Shown here piece by piece: positions 11,547 to 23,431 of a DNA stretch of 64,000 bases. The notes beneath the pieces are model-generated. The model worked only from the letters and a program-made list of their open reading frames with translations, was not told the origin of the DNA and searched no databases. The stretch covers positions 14,028,001 to 14,092,000 of the forward strand of contig JANTQA010000032.1 of assembly GCA_027625915.1 (NCBI GenBank). The letters run 5' to 3'. Position 1 is the first letter of the stretch, and each line of letters begins with the position of its first letter. Made by a program: the position numbers and the translations under genes. The stretch comes from Anaeramoeba flamelloides. Lineage: Eukaryota > Metamonada > Anaeramoebidae.

Positions 11547-13538
11547 TTGAAGGAAGTAAGTACATTTTACTATTTTGAAAAATTTTAATTGAAAAAACAT
11601 TACTGAAAAAAAGATTTTTTGAGTACGATCTGATATTAAAATTAACTTTGAAACCAAAATACCACCTCGTACTCTATTTATGAAAAGAAAAAGAACCTAA
11701 GGAAAAAAAGAGTTGAATCTTTAATTTTATTATTTTTTGAACATTTTTTTTGATTAAATTTTTTGAATTATTAAATTTGGTTGTTGATCTAGAAATAAAA
11801 TTTTTTTCTCAAAATTTTGAAACATATTAGTTTGAATAAATCCAAGAATAATCCAAAAAAAAATAGACCCGAGAAGGTGTGAATTTAAAACAAATCTTTT
11901 CTTTTTGAAGACTAAACACGAAAGATCACCTTTTCAGATAAATTTGTTGAAATCAAAAATGAAAAAAAAAAAAATTTGAACATAGTATATTTTAGAAGAT
12001 ATTTCTTTTTTTATCTTCTTAATTAAACCCTTTTTCAAATAAAAGGTCACAGAAAAATTCAAGAATTATTCATAATTGAATCAAATAATTGTATTACCAT
12101 TTTAAAATACAAGAAACGCTTTAAAACATAAAAAAACACTCAAATGAATATTTAAAACTCATCAAAACAAAACAATAAAAATTAACATTAAATATTTTAA
12201 AAATTTGTGTACCATTTTATTTGAAATGAGAAATCTCGGTTTGTAAATTGAAAAGAAAAAAAATATAAAATCAATAAAAAACTGTTGAACAAGGTGAATT
12301 GGGGAAAAGTTCTCGGCATTTTATTGATAATTCTTTACACGTCAAACTTTTGTTTTCCAAAGTCTCATTTTCAATATAAATCCGTAATTCATCTGGGAAT
12401 TTTGTTGGAATTGTTTTTTTCAATAAACTCTTTTTTTTTTTTTTGTTCCGTATAGCAATCCAATAATGGTCTTTCAAAATTCCTATATCTAGCTCATTCA
12501 AAATCAAACTTAAACCGTTTCTAATAATATACTGGTAGATTATTTCCAAATTGATTTCTTCTTATCTTGCTTTTTCATTTTCCAACTGTTCAATATCCTA
12601 AAATAAAGAAAAAATGAAAAAATGAATAATGAAAATGAAAATCACCAATAAGTAATTATCTTATGAACAATCAAATTCAATAGTATTGATGATTTGAGAG
12701 GTGTGTACCTTTTCTTTGAAAAAGAGTTAAGTATGAATCCTAACGAGTCATTACCCTGGATTTCTCTCCCCAATTACTATTTATTATTATTTACCAAAAA
12801 CATGTTTTTTACAAATTTGTTTTCAAAATTCAATTTTCAAATATTTTTATCAAACCAAGCCAAAATCAAGAATACTTTTTCAAAAATTAAAATAAAAGGG
12901 ATTGAATGATCTAAATCAATAAATAATTATCTTCAAAAGATTTAATCCAAAGAAAAATAAAAATTGAGAAAAAATTAAAAAGCATGAATTCACAATTATT
13001 TTGGGTTTTCAATTTAAATACGAAAAAAATAATTATCAAATCAAACAAATTCATCTAATAAATCTTTATTTCTGATGAAGAATTCAAAAAGTATCCTATT
13101 TTCTGAACCAAATCTAGAATTATATTAATTAACGAATAATGAGGGCTTTTAAATTCATTTTGTAAATTCTTTAGAAATAGGAAATTCATTTTTTTCATAT
13201 AAATTTTAGAGAATAAAAAAAATTTCCCTTATAGGATTAAAAATAAAACCAAAATTATGCTAAGAAGAAGTAATTGGGTCAAATATTACAGATAAGATCA
13301 AGTAATAAATGATTTTTATCTATTTTTTCTTGATCAATTTTTAAAATTTTTTGATTTCCATTTTGCATTTAATTCATACAATTCTAGATTTGGTTCAGAA
13401 AATAGGATACTTGTATATATTTCACATCCTCTTTTTATTTAAACACACATGTATTTGGCAAAAGAAATGATTTTAATACTTCAATTTTGAATACAGCGAG
13501 ATACTTAAAAATGGTAAAAATATACTTATCCTCCTTAA
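11547..13538. mobile_element. TTAA-flanked (piggyBac-like) element, copy 2, with a nested element
   Basis: The left end (TTGA then AGGAAGTAAGTACATTTTAC) and the right end (AATATACTTATCCTCCTTAA) are inverted repeats and match the right end of the 23.4-kb copy, including the downstream words ACATTACTGAAAAA and TTTTTTGAGT. Removing the nested element at 12019-12731 leaves about 1.28 kb, close to the 1.21 kb of copy 3. The left TTAA has changed to TTGA. No transposase frame is present. Confidence 0.6.
12019..12731 (-). mobile_element. TIR DNA transposon remnant with a helix-turn-helix-like fragment, copy 1
   Basis: The ends are inverted repeats: left TTAAACCCTTTTTCAAATA then AAAGGTCACA; right, reverse-complemented, CTTAACTCTTTTTCAAAGA then AAAGGTACACA. 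The minus strand at 12271-12549 encodes a fragment with FPDELRIYIENETLENKSL and CKELSIKCRELFPNSPC, which has no ATG start. A diverged version of this peptide, and of about 350 bp of following sequence, recurs at 40740-41133. The Leu/Ile and Ser/Cys spacing resembles the N-terminal HTH of Tc1/mariner-class transposases, but the fragment is too short to classify. It interrupts the TTAA element at 11547-13538 at a TA. Confidence 0.6.
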
Positions 13539-13883
13539 TAGTAATTTTATTTATTGTTAGATATTGGTATTTTTGAAAATTTACTTTTTTTCAATTTAAA
13601 TAAAAAAATATGTTCAATAAATTTTTTTTTTTTTTTTAACCAAAACACCATATATACCGTATTTAACTGCCATTTTATGATCTAGATGTAATAATAAAAT
13701 CCATTCTAGAAACTTGCATTCATTCTGTAATGTTAATAAAAGATTTGAATAATTGATTATAAAGATGAATTTTCTTTTTAAAGATCTATCTAAAAATAAT
13801 ATAAAAACAATTTTTCTCATCCCTGTTCTAAATATTGTTTATAACACAACAACAACAACAATAACAACAACAACAACAATTAG

Positions 13884-15621
13884 ATATCAAGCTGTTTTAA
13901 AACACGAAAATTTATTTACACCTGAAATGTTTCTTGACTTTCAAAGAGCAAGAAAGCAACCTATAGGATTAGTAATTGATTTAACAAATACAAAACGATT
14001 TTATGATTCAACAATTTTTATTAACAAAGGCATTGAATATAAAAAAATACCATGCCGCGGGCATCGCGAAGTACCAACAATTAACTCAGTTCAAGAATTC
14101 ATTTCTGTTGTTAATGATTTTGTAAAAAGAAAGCCAGAAAGTTATATTGCGTGCCATTGCACACACGGATTTAACCGAACAGGCTATATGATCATACATT
14201 ATTTACTGAAAACGAAGCAAAGTGATCTTATTGATGCCTTGAATCTTTTTGCAAATTCAAGAAAGCCAGGAATATATAAAAAATACTACTTAAGTAAATT
14301 ATTTAAAATTGAGTACAAAACCGATATTAATACAAAAATCTATCCAATACCGCCACTTCCCGATTGGAAAAAAACAGAAAAGGGTTTAAAATTAAATGAA
14401 CAAATACAAAGCCAAAATGAAGAAAGGAAAGAAATTATGCAAGAAAAAACGAATGGGATAGCTGCGCTTCCCAAAAATTTATTTGAAAAAATTGGGGAGA
14501 GGGTACCGCAAGAAGAAAAAATAAAACTTCGAAAAATTATTTGCGATCTTTTTAATCACCCGGCTTATGGAAATTTTCCTGGTGCACAACCTAAATCTTT
14601 AGATAAAAAATATTTAAACTACCTTCTTCCTCAGAATTATTTAGTTACTTGGAAGGCAGATGGTACCAGAAGTATGTTTTTTATCTATGAAGAAAATTGT
14701 TATTTAATTGATAGGAATTATAATTTTTTTAAGGTATATATTACATTTCCCAAGAACCTTTCTCACACTTTAATAGACGGTGAAATGGTCGAAGAACCAA
14801 TTAAATCCAATTTAAATTCGATTAATATAAATGAGAAAGAAAATCAATTAAACAACAACAACAGTAACAGTAGCAACAATGAAAATTATAATAATAGTAC
14901 CAATAATAACAACAACAACAACAATAATAATAATAACAACAATAACAATAACAACAATTTTTATGGTATTGAAAATGAAACAAAAGTCAGATATGCTTTT
15001 TTGGTTTATGATTTGATGTATTTTCAAGAAAAATCATATTTGCAAAGAAAATTAAACGACAGATTAGGTGCTGCAGATCATTTAATTAGACTAAGAAAAC
15101 AAAACTTATCACAAGACGAAATTGATGCAGAACCCTTTGAAGTAAGGTTTAAATACATGTATCATTTAAAGTATACAAGATGGATACTCAAAGAGCACAG
15201 CGTAAAACATGAAACAGATGGTATAATTTTCACACCTATAAACGAGCCATATATCCCGGGAGACATGCAACCCATTTTGAAATGGAAACCCCCGCATTTA
15301 AATACAGTCGATTTTTGGATTCGCGAGTTTTCTGGCTCAGATAAGGTCACTGCTGGCCTTTCAGTCATGACCTCTGGCCGTGAAAAGGAAGTCGCTAAAA
15401 TAAAATTCGATTCCCCAGAGGAAAAAAGAAAATATTTAAACAAAGTCGCAGAATGCTCATTCGATTTAGAAACTAAAGTTTGGAAAGCATTAAGATTGAG
15501 AATAGATAAAAATCATTCAAATGGGCTTTCGACCTATCGTTCAATCATGAAAAGTATTTATGACCATATATGTGAAGAAGATTTATTAAATTTCATTTCT
15601 TCGACTTGTCAATTAAAATAA
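13884..15621 (+). CDS. mRNA-capping enzyme, main exon: RNA 5'-triphosphatase and guanylyltransferase
   Basis: This nuclear enzyme removes the gamma-phosphate of nascent mRNA and transfers GMP to form the cap. The exon opens with YQAVLKHENLFTPEMF and runs through the cysteine-phosphatase loop HCTHGFNRTG (nucleophilic Cys codon 14158-14160) and RKPGIYK. The guanylyltransferase follows: motif I WKADGTR (attacking Lys codon 14653-14655), motif III DGEMVE, motif IIIa FLVYDLMYF, motif IV DGIIFTP, motif V LKWKPPHLNTVDFW, and motif VI around KVWKALRLRIDK. A poly-Asn insert (about 14845-14956) sits between motifs III and IIIa. Joined to exon 1 the protein has 887 residues. If the gene stood alone it would start at ATG 13765 with a Thr-rich leader and lack the first strand of the phosphatase. 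The domain order is that of animals and plants, not the separate Cet1-type of fungi. Confidence 0.93.
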
Positions 15622-16560
15622 TTTTTTTTTTTTTTAAATTACTTTTTTTTTTAATAATCCATCTATTAAAAAATTGAAATATAAAATTTAAATATTTTTA
15701 TTATTATTTTTTAGATTTTTTTTTTTTTTTCTTTTAACTAATCATTATTATTTTTTAGGTTTAATATTTTTCAATTTATCCTTATCAAATTTTAATTATT
15801 TTACATTTTTTAAGTATATAAAATTTTATATTTTTATTTTTTATTTATTTTTCTTAAATCAGTTCTTTTTATGTATTTAATAAAAATAAAATTAATCATT
15901 TCTTTGAATTTTCCCATAATTTTGGATTTGAATTTTCGTATTATTATATTTTATTATTTATTTATTTAGAGAAAGGATTAATTAAAGAAAATTTATCAAA
16001 TAAAAAAAAGAGAAGAAGAAAATAAATTAAAATATAGATAAAAAATATTATATCATTTACATGACCAAATTAAAACTATCTACTGTCGTTAGGTTTCCCA
16101 GGGTTTGAAAGAATTGAGTAGAATCCTTGATTTTACTAAATTATTTCAAATTCTGAAAAAACATAGTTAACTTTTTTTTAATTTGAGAAATTAAAAGAAA
16201 ATTTTTGAAATTTTCTTTTTATTTAACAAATTAAAAAAAAGTATTGTTAGGTTTTCTGAGTTTTCTATTGAATTTGGAAAATAAATAGATTTTACAAACA
16301 AAACAGAAAACCTCAAGAAAACCAAGGCACTCAATGGCACTTGGCGATACGTCCTCAGAATACACAGGAGGAGCAAAAACTCAATAGCAAATTTATCAAT
16401 TTCAGTTAAAAATTTCACAATATGTGATGAATAATTGGTATTCACGTTATAATAAGGTTTTTTTACTAATTAAAATAATCAAGTAAAATCTTTGTTTTTA
16501 CTCAATTCCTTTGAATTAAATAAAAACCTAGACATGGCTCTTAGAGTGGGGCACTAGGTA
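15622..16560. repeat. 3' flank of the capping gene with dispersed repeat B, copy 1
   Basis: After the stop come poly-T runs. From about 15965 the sequence AGAAAGGATTAATTAAAG and the following A-rich, GAAGAAGAAAAT-like stretch match 48325-48430 and 57661-57775. The part at about 16080-16340, with words such as GAAAACCTCAAGAAAACC and GGTTTTCTGAGTTTTCT, recalls 48590-48880. No gene is seen. Confidence 0.5.
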
Positions 16561-16567
16561 ACACGAA

Positions 16568-16594
16568 TATATATATATATATATATATATATAC
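16568..16594. repeat. (AT)n microsatellite
   Basis: This is an uninterrupted AT dinucleotide run. Similar runs at 58168-58188, 62224-62250 and 63877-63914 adjoin element ends that use TA targets. Confidence 0.9.
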
Positions 16595-16599
16595 ATTTA

Positions 16600-18879
16600 T
16601 ACTTATTTTAAGTATTTTTTATTTTTATATTTATTTTTATTATTTTTTTCTTAATTAGCGTAATTTTTCAAACCAGAAGAGCTATGATCAAACATTTCCA
16701 ACAAAAGTAATAAATTTCATAATTTTGATTAGTCATGTTGAAGAGTTTCTGTGTATTTTTTCTAAAGGATAACTTTTTCATGTAGTTTCTGGTCTAATAT
16801 TTTTGATAATATTTTTTTTTGATTTGATTCTGCTAATTTTATATCCTTCATAATACCAAATGAAGTGGTTTATATTTTCATAATAATGAGTACAATAATC
16901 GCATTTTTTACATTTTTCTTTTTTATATATGTGTTATATTTAGATTTTTTTTTTAATACATGTGAATATCTATTTGGTTCATTTTTAAAACAATAAATTT
17001 GAGTAATGTATTACTAGATAATTTTTGTATTATTATATTATTTTTATTTGGTGTTTTGAAATTTGGTTGTAATATAAAATGTTCCTTAAAAATTCCTAAA
17101 AATAGTTTTTCAGTTATAGTCCCCAGTTTAATAGAAGAAAAAGTATGCATACTATGAGCTTTACTTCGATATTCTTCTCAAAATAGAATTTCATTTTTTG
17201 AATCAGATCTTTTTTTCTTGTATTTCAAATTCTTTTTTTCACTATTCTTTGTAATTTTTTTTTTAAAAATTTGAATGCCAAGAAAATAACTATGAATCAA
17301 ACAAAAATAAATATTGAGGAAATTAAGATTATATAATATGGTTTATCTGTATTCCTTTCCTCTTCATAAAATTTATATGTTAATAATTAAAATGTTAAAG
17401 AGAAATTGAGAATTATTACAATTTTGATTCTAATGATCAGACCAGAATTAATTTAACAATTTATTATTTTCATATTAATGTATTGTTTGTTAAGGAGTAT
17501 GTTACACACTAAACACCCACATAATATTAATATATATGACATTTTATTTGTAATTATATTGGCACTCCGAGTTTCTAGACTCTCCAATTTTTTTGTAATA
17601 AAAAAATCAAAACTTTTTTTTTATTAATGTAGTCAATTAAAGTTTCTGAGGAAATAATCTTCGAATAAAAAAAAAAAAACTAAAAAATTTAGAATCAAAT
17701 TTTGTATAATTTATTATTTTTTCTTTCTGAATTGTTTTTTCATGATATAAAGCCAAATACCTTTACTTCAATTTCATTTTTTATTGGAAATATAAACTAA
17801 ATTTCATAATAAATAGCCCAATTTTTTTATTTTATTTTTGCTTTTTTTATTTTATTTATAAACAAAAAAATAAATATTTTTAGTGTGTAGAACTGAATAT
17901 TAATAAAAGTGATTTTTTTATTATAATAGGTAACTCCAATTTATAAAAATATTCATTTTTAAAAATTTGATTTTTAATTTGTTCATGATTTTTAAATTGA
18001 GTTTATAAAATAATTCTTTGAAATTAATTTTTTCTTTCAATGTCAGATAAATACAAACATTTTAGAGATTCTCAAAAAAAAAAAAAAAAAAAAAAAATGA
18101 TAATTATTGTTTATCAAAATCAATCTCTAGAAAAATCAAATTGGGTTTTATTTGTATATTAGTTATATATCTTTATTCTAAGTTTGAATTATGTATTTGA
18201 AATAGTATTTCATTTTATTTCGTATAAGAATTTCAATCTTATATAATTTTTTTTGCCCATTTATTAAACTCTTTTCGTTCTATTGTTTTTTATAACTGTT
18301 TATTTGAATTGATCCGTTTTAGTAACTGTTAAATTATTAATAAAATGATAAATCACATTTTTTTATCTATCAAAATTATTAAATATATTTTCTAAATAAT
18401 TCTTTTGAATTCTGATCAATAAAAAAATCTTATTTTATAGAACTTTCAAAATATTTTTAAATTAATTGAAAAAAGTATTTTTTCCTTCAAAATTTACTCG
18501 TTTTGAACAAAATAACATAATAAAAGTCTCAGAATTTTATAATAAAAAAAATTAACATGTGTTAATAGTTTACCCATCTTTATCATACATTGTTCTGCGA
18601 TTTTGAAAAAAAAAATATTCAGTTCTTATAAATTATTCAAATTAATCTTTTCCTGAATACTTTATGGGATTTGTTTCAATTCCCAATTCATATTGATAAA
18701 CTCTTATTATTGGTAATTTTGGGGTTCTGAAAAAGTTGAAATAAATTAAAAAAACATGATTTTGGCCTTCGGACGAGTGTGAAAACCCTTGGTTTAAAAT
18801 ATTTGCTCAATACATTTTTAATTTATTTAAAAATATTTATAATTGAAATAATAATTAGAGCAAATAATTCATCTTGAAA
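16600..18879. other. Gene-free AT-rich DNA
   Basis: No open frame longer than about 65 codons, no domain and no clear inverted or direct repeat. A 22-base A run lies near 18075. Confidence 0.5.
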
Positions 18880-20168
18880 AAAAAATTATTAATTTCTTTT
18901 TTTTTTTATTTTTGAAGAGAGAAAATTGCTTTTCTCCTGTGTGCCCTAATTTCTAAACTTTTTTTTTAGAAATTTTGTTAAAGAATCACAAATTTTATTA
19001 TCACTTACTAATGATAATATATATGATGAATTCTTTTTATTAATAATATCTCTGATATTATTAATTTTTTTATTTTTTTCAAAAAATTCAGATATCTAGA
19101 TTTTTCGATTTATTTTAAAGGCCGAACACTCCCATAAAAAATGATCGAAATCTTCAATGATATCAATATTTAACTTTTCTTTACATAAATCACAATTTTT
19201 ATTTTTATTTTTACTTGTTACATAAGAGTACCTATTTAAACAATTAGTAAAATTTCGAAATTTTAGAATTGTTTTTTGAAGCTTTCCAGTTTAAATATTT
19301 TTTGTTGTTTGAAATTGCAATTTTGTTGTTTTATAATTTTTAGATATTGTTGAACTTTCCAACTAGGTGAATTTTCCAATTTGGTTAATCGAAAAACTTT
19401 TAATTCTAAATCTAATAATTTTAATCCCTTAGTGTGCCAATTAATATTTTCATTTTCCAATTTTCGAAAATTTAGTATTGTTTTTAATTTTTTTAAATTT
19501 AAGAAATCTAATTTTTCTATCAATTTATATTTTCTTCGGTATACTTTTAATCTAGCGAGATCAATTTTTGCTTCAGTTTTATAAATTAATCGAGGTGAAT
19601 GGATATTAATTTGTAAGAAATTTGTGACTGATTTATTGATAAATCTATCAATTCTTTCAAAATAATTTTGTTTCAAGTCAAATATTTCAAGACCATAATA
19701 AAGTTGACTTAAAATGAGAGCTTTGAAAGAAGTTATTTTGACTTCATTGTTGAGTTTATTTTGTTGAAACAATCGATTAAGTGTTTCCAAGGACTTTTCA
19801 ACTTTTTTGAAATTATATTCAAGATGTGTGTTTTCTTCTAACCAAATTCCAAGATAAAAAATATCTTTTAATTCTTTTTTATATTTGGTTTTATTATTAT
19901 GTGGGTTCATCCCGAATCTTTTTATTATTTCAAAAATCCTTTCTAAATTAATTTTTAGAGAGATTAATGGCCCTTTCATAATAAGAATAAGATCATCTGC
20001 ATACATTTGAACATGAACAGCTAAAGTTTTTAACTTTTCTAGTAGGAAATGAGATATAAATGCGAAGAGAATTGGTGATAATGGATCTCCTTGATAAACT
20101 CCAATTCCTTCTTTTTTGTAATATCTCAAGAGCCAATTTTTAATTGTTTCAAAAAATTATTAATTTCT
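18880..20168 (-). mobile_element. 5'-truncated LINE (non-LTR retrotransposon), copy 1, with target-site duplication
   Basis: The element proper is 18898-20150. It is flanked by a perfect 18-bp direct repeat, AAAAAATTATTAATTTCT, at 18880-18897 and 20151-20168, the expected target-site duplication. Read on the minus strand it ends in an A-rich tail (about 18917 down to 18898). The 5' end is cut inside the reverse transcriptase, just before the GVYQGDPLSP motif. It is nearly identical to 46620-47871 in the kinase intron, so both copies are recent. No endonuclease or first ORF remains. Confidence 0.9.
19263..20129 (-). CDS. LINE reverse transcriptase, C-terminal fragment
   Basis: This 288-residue open frame lacks an ATG start because of the 5' truncation. 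It contains reverse-transcriptase block B (GVYQGDPLSPILFAF) and block C with the catalytic pair (YADDLILIM), then the thumb and connection region. Block A, which carries the first catalytic Asp, lies upstream of the truncation and is absent, so the fragment cannot be active. Compared with the kinase-intron copy, residue differences in the first 189 positions are few (for example QMYADD against QIYADD). Two A-run length differences explain why the frames of the two copies end differently. The zinc-knuckle tail (CDLCKEKL...WDCPAY in the other copy) lies out of frame beyond the stop. Confidence 0.85.
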   Translation of the reverse strand: MRYYKKEGIGVYQGDPLSPILFAFISHFLLEKLKTLAVHVQMYADDLILIMKGPLISLKINLERIFEIIKRFGMNPHNNKTKYKKELKDIFYLGIWLEENTHLEYNFKKVEKSLETLNRLFQQNKLNNEVKITSFKALILSQLYYGLEIFDLKQNYFERIDRFINKSVTNFLQINIHSPRLIYKTEAKIDLARLKVYRRKYKLIEKLDFLNLKKLKTILNFRKLENENINWHTKGLKLLDLELKVFRLTKLENSPSWKVQQYLKIIKQQNCNFKQQKIFKLESFKKQF

Positions 20169-20169
20169 A

Positions 20170-23100
20170 AAAAGAGATCAAAAAATCTGAAATTAAATAA
20201 ATATTAATCAGAGTTAAATATTTTTTACTCTGCTTAGGATTTGGGGGACAGACTGATTGAAATTTTACCCCCGTTATAATAAAAAAAATAAGGAATGGAT
20301 CTTTGATCTAAATTTATTACCTTATTAGGTAAAAAAAAATTCTAGGAGTATGCAAAGTATAAACTACAATGGTTTTTAATAATTTTCATAACTCAATTCA
20401 AGCTTGAAAACAGTATTTTAAATTTAAAATATACCATAAATAAGGAAATCAAAAATGATTGTTCTAGGTTTTTTTTTATTATCCCCCAACTCTCTTTTTT
20501 TCGACAGAAGTGGACTTTTCTTGTTAATTTCAAGAGTAAGACCAATAAGAGAAAAATGAATATTAGATGTTATTTTTTTTCACTTTTCTTATTACTTCAA
20601 TTTCAAATTAAAATTATAAAAATATTATCTTAAAATCTAATATGGAAGCTAATTAATAAAATTTATCAAATTGAATCATTTCTCCTTGTGTTTGAGAAGA
20701 AGTTACAGCTTTAACAAAATAATTTGAATAATTTCCGGAACTTGAAATAAAATTTTCATTTATAAATTTGGAAATAATAGTAATTTGAAATTCCAATCTG
20801 AAAACTAAATTATTTATATTAGTTACCAAAGTTTGTATTAATTTTTTTAAGATACCATAATAAAATCAATATCTCTATTTTTTTTACATAAATGAATCAA
20901 ATATCACGATTGAATTTTGAAACGATAAAAAAATGTCAAACATTACAAAATCTTAAATACAGAGTAAAAAATCCAACCGAAAACCCTATTGTAGAATTTT
21001 ATTTAACTTGTGAAAAAACAAATAATTTTCAGAAATTATTTGAATATTAAAAATGAATAAGACACATAAAAATTTGAAACAATTTGTTTCTGATCCTCTT
21101 TTGAAAAATAGTAAAAAGTGAAATTGTGGACTTTTTGGTTGCTATAGTCATCTTGATAACAATACTGATAAATTTAAATATATTTAATAAAATTTTTAGA
21201 TCATTTTCTCATTTTGTAATCTCATATCTCAACTTTTAAAACAACTCAATAAAAAGAACCTTTTGAAGGTCAAACCAATTTATCAAAGTTTTTTAACATT
21301 TAAAAGAATAAAATGCATTCTTCAAAGCTTGTGTAAAAAAATTTGTAAAATGGAAAAGTAAGTGAAAATTTTCAGATATTTATTTGAATTTATCGGTATT
21401 TGAAATAAAAAAAAATATTATCATATCCAATAGAGAAAATCTTGTAATTTTGGTTCTTAGTAATCTTTCGACAATTCTTATAAATTTAATAGGTCTTTGA
21501 AAAATGATTTTTTGGAAATTGGTTTCACAAATTGTAATTGAAGAGTTATCAGACTAATAGATTGATATGTATTTCATAAGAAATAACTGTTGATTTTTAT
21601 GTTGTCAATTGGACCATTCATGACCCCTTTTACTCAATAACCTAAATTGTTCTTTTATTCGGAAATTTGTAAAAAAAAATTAAAAATTCTAAAAAAAATT
21701 TGATTGAAAAGATATAAAATGAATTGTTTTTATAACTTATCTACCAACTTATTAGCCTTGGGCTCTTTAATTCGGATTTCGGGAATATTAAAAATAAATT
21801 GACAAAGAATTATTTTGAACCACTTTTAAAATCGATACTAAATCCATGATCGATCACCCAAGAACCAAAATAAATTGTTGACACACCTTACACAAGATAA
21901 TCTTTTTTTAAATTTTAGGGATTGTAAACCTTAAAGAAACTAATTTGTTCGATTTTGAGAATTTCTGGAAAAAGAGAAAAAAACTCAATCTTCAAATTTG
22001 AATTATTTTCATAAACTGTTAATTGCAAATAAAATAATCAAAATTTTCGATATCGCTTTCCAAACAATAATCACCTCTCAAGAATTAAAATAAACCATCA
22101 AAGTCGAGAATTCTCAAAAGTCAAATGAATGATTTAAACTTTTATAAAGTATTGAAAAATTTGAAGTTTTACTTGATTGTTAAAAATTTTTTTTTGAAAA
22201 GCTGAAGGAAAATTTTGATCCAGTAATTTTGCTACGAATAGTCAATTAAAATTGAATGTGTTTTCAGTTTATTCACTTTTTAGACAATATATTTAAAGAG
22301 CTTTTTTTTTAAAAAAAATAACTTTAATTTGTTCTGTCAAACTTTTTAAAATTACATTTTTGAATAAAAACCCTTCAATTTTTGAATCAAAATTAAAAAG
22401 GAACAGTATTATAATTGGAAAAGTTGGAGTATTATTTTAAAAAATCTTTTCGTTTAAAAAGTTTGATTCAAGTCAAGTAGTGTTTAAAGAAATCCTATTC
22501 TTTAAAATTTAATTTGAAAAATGAGAAGTGATCATTTTAAACGATTTTTTAATAAAGTGAAAAATTTATAGGGTCAAAACAGTAATAAAACCAATTGAAA
22601 AAACGGTGTTGTATCAAAAATGTGAGTGATCAGTCAAAATAAGAAAAATCTTTGGTTAAAAATCTTTTACGAATATCAAAATTTATTTTTTTTTACTTTC
22701 TATATTTTTAATATTTATCTTTGAAAAATAAACATAGAATAATAGATTGGATGAAAACTAATAATACTGATTCCCATTATTAATACCTTGACTTGATGAT
22801 TCGATTTGGAATGGCCCCAGCAATCAGTTCAACCAACAAATCGTTTGTACTTTGAAACCCAAACAGAATTTTATCTCTTGATCTAAAACGGTTTTGATTC
22901 AATACGAAATGAAGATTATTACTTTCACCCAAAGTCCCAATAGACACTATTGTACATTTGATCTTTCTTTGTAAAGTTAATAGAAGTGATACATGTTATC
23001 TTGTTCTTTAATAGAGATGCAATTTTATTTTAGACCTTTCTATTAATTAGATTTGCAAATTGTAAATTATAGCTGTCTGTTCATTAAATTGACACTTTTT

Positions 23101-23431
23101 ATTTGTTAAATTAGTTTTCTTAGATATTATAAATGTAAAAAAAAAAATGTTCTATCATTTGTTTGTACTATTTAAAATAAAACTTACTTTTGAAATTTAC
23201 TTTTTTGATTTCTTTTTTGATATAATTTTTTTTTAAAAATTAATTTGTTTAAGGGATCAGTACTTAAATAGAACAAGTCAAAATTTTAATATATTTGGTT
23301 GTTGATATTCTGTACTTCGAAATTTTGTATATGTAAAGTTTCATAAAATTCTTATCTACGAAGAAACCCAAAAAAGAAAATTTTTATTGTAAGATCAAAT
23401 TATTTTCAATTTTTTATTAAAAAGAAAATTA
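20170..23431. other. Gene-free DNA containing dispersed repeat D, copy 1
   Basis: No gene is visible. About 21960-22290 aligns with 42665-42990: shared words include ATCACCTCTCAA and ATCAAAATTTTC, followed by similar AT-rich text ending in GTGTT...ACTCA/TTCAC. The rest shows only short A and T runs. Confidence 0.45.

Larger units (their letters stand above)
4822..13883 (+). other. Proposed 9,062-bp intron of the capping-enzyme gene, filled with repeats
   Basis: It begins GTAAGT and ends CAACAATTAG; exon phase is 2 on the left and the reading frame continues on the right. Inside I find a repeat also present at 49.1 kb (5782-6055), two copies of a ~580-bp TIR element (7252-7830 and 10085-10662), a 9-bp minisatellite (9555-9617), a 54-base poly-A (about 7620-7673) and a TTAA-flanked element with a second element inside it (11547-13538). 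No other gene is visible. The growth looks transposon-driven. The acceptor lacks a strong pyrimidine tract, so the exact 3' site is inferred from the protein alignment and phase. Confidence 0.6.
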
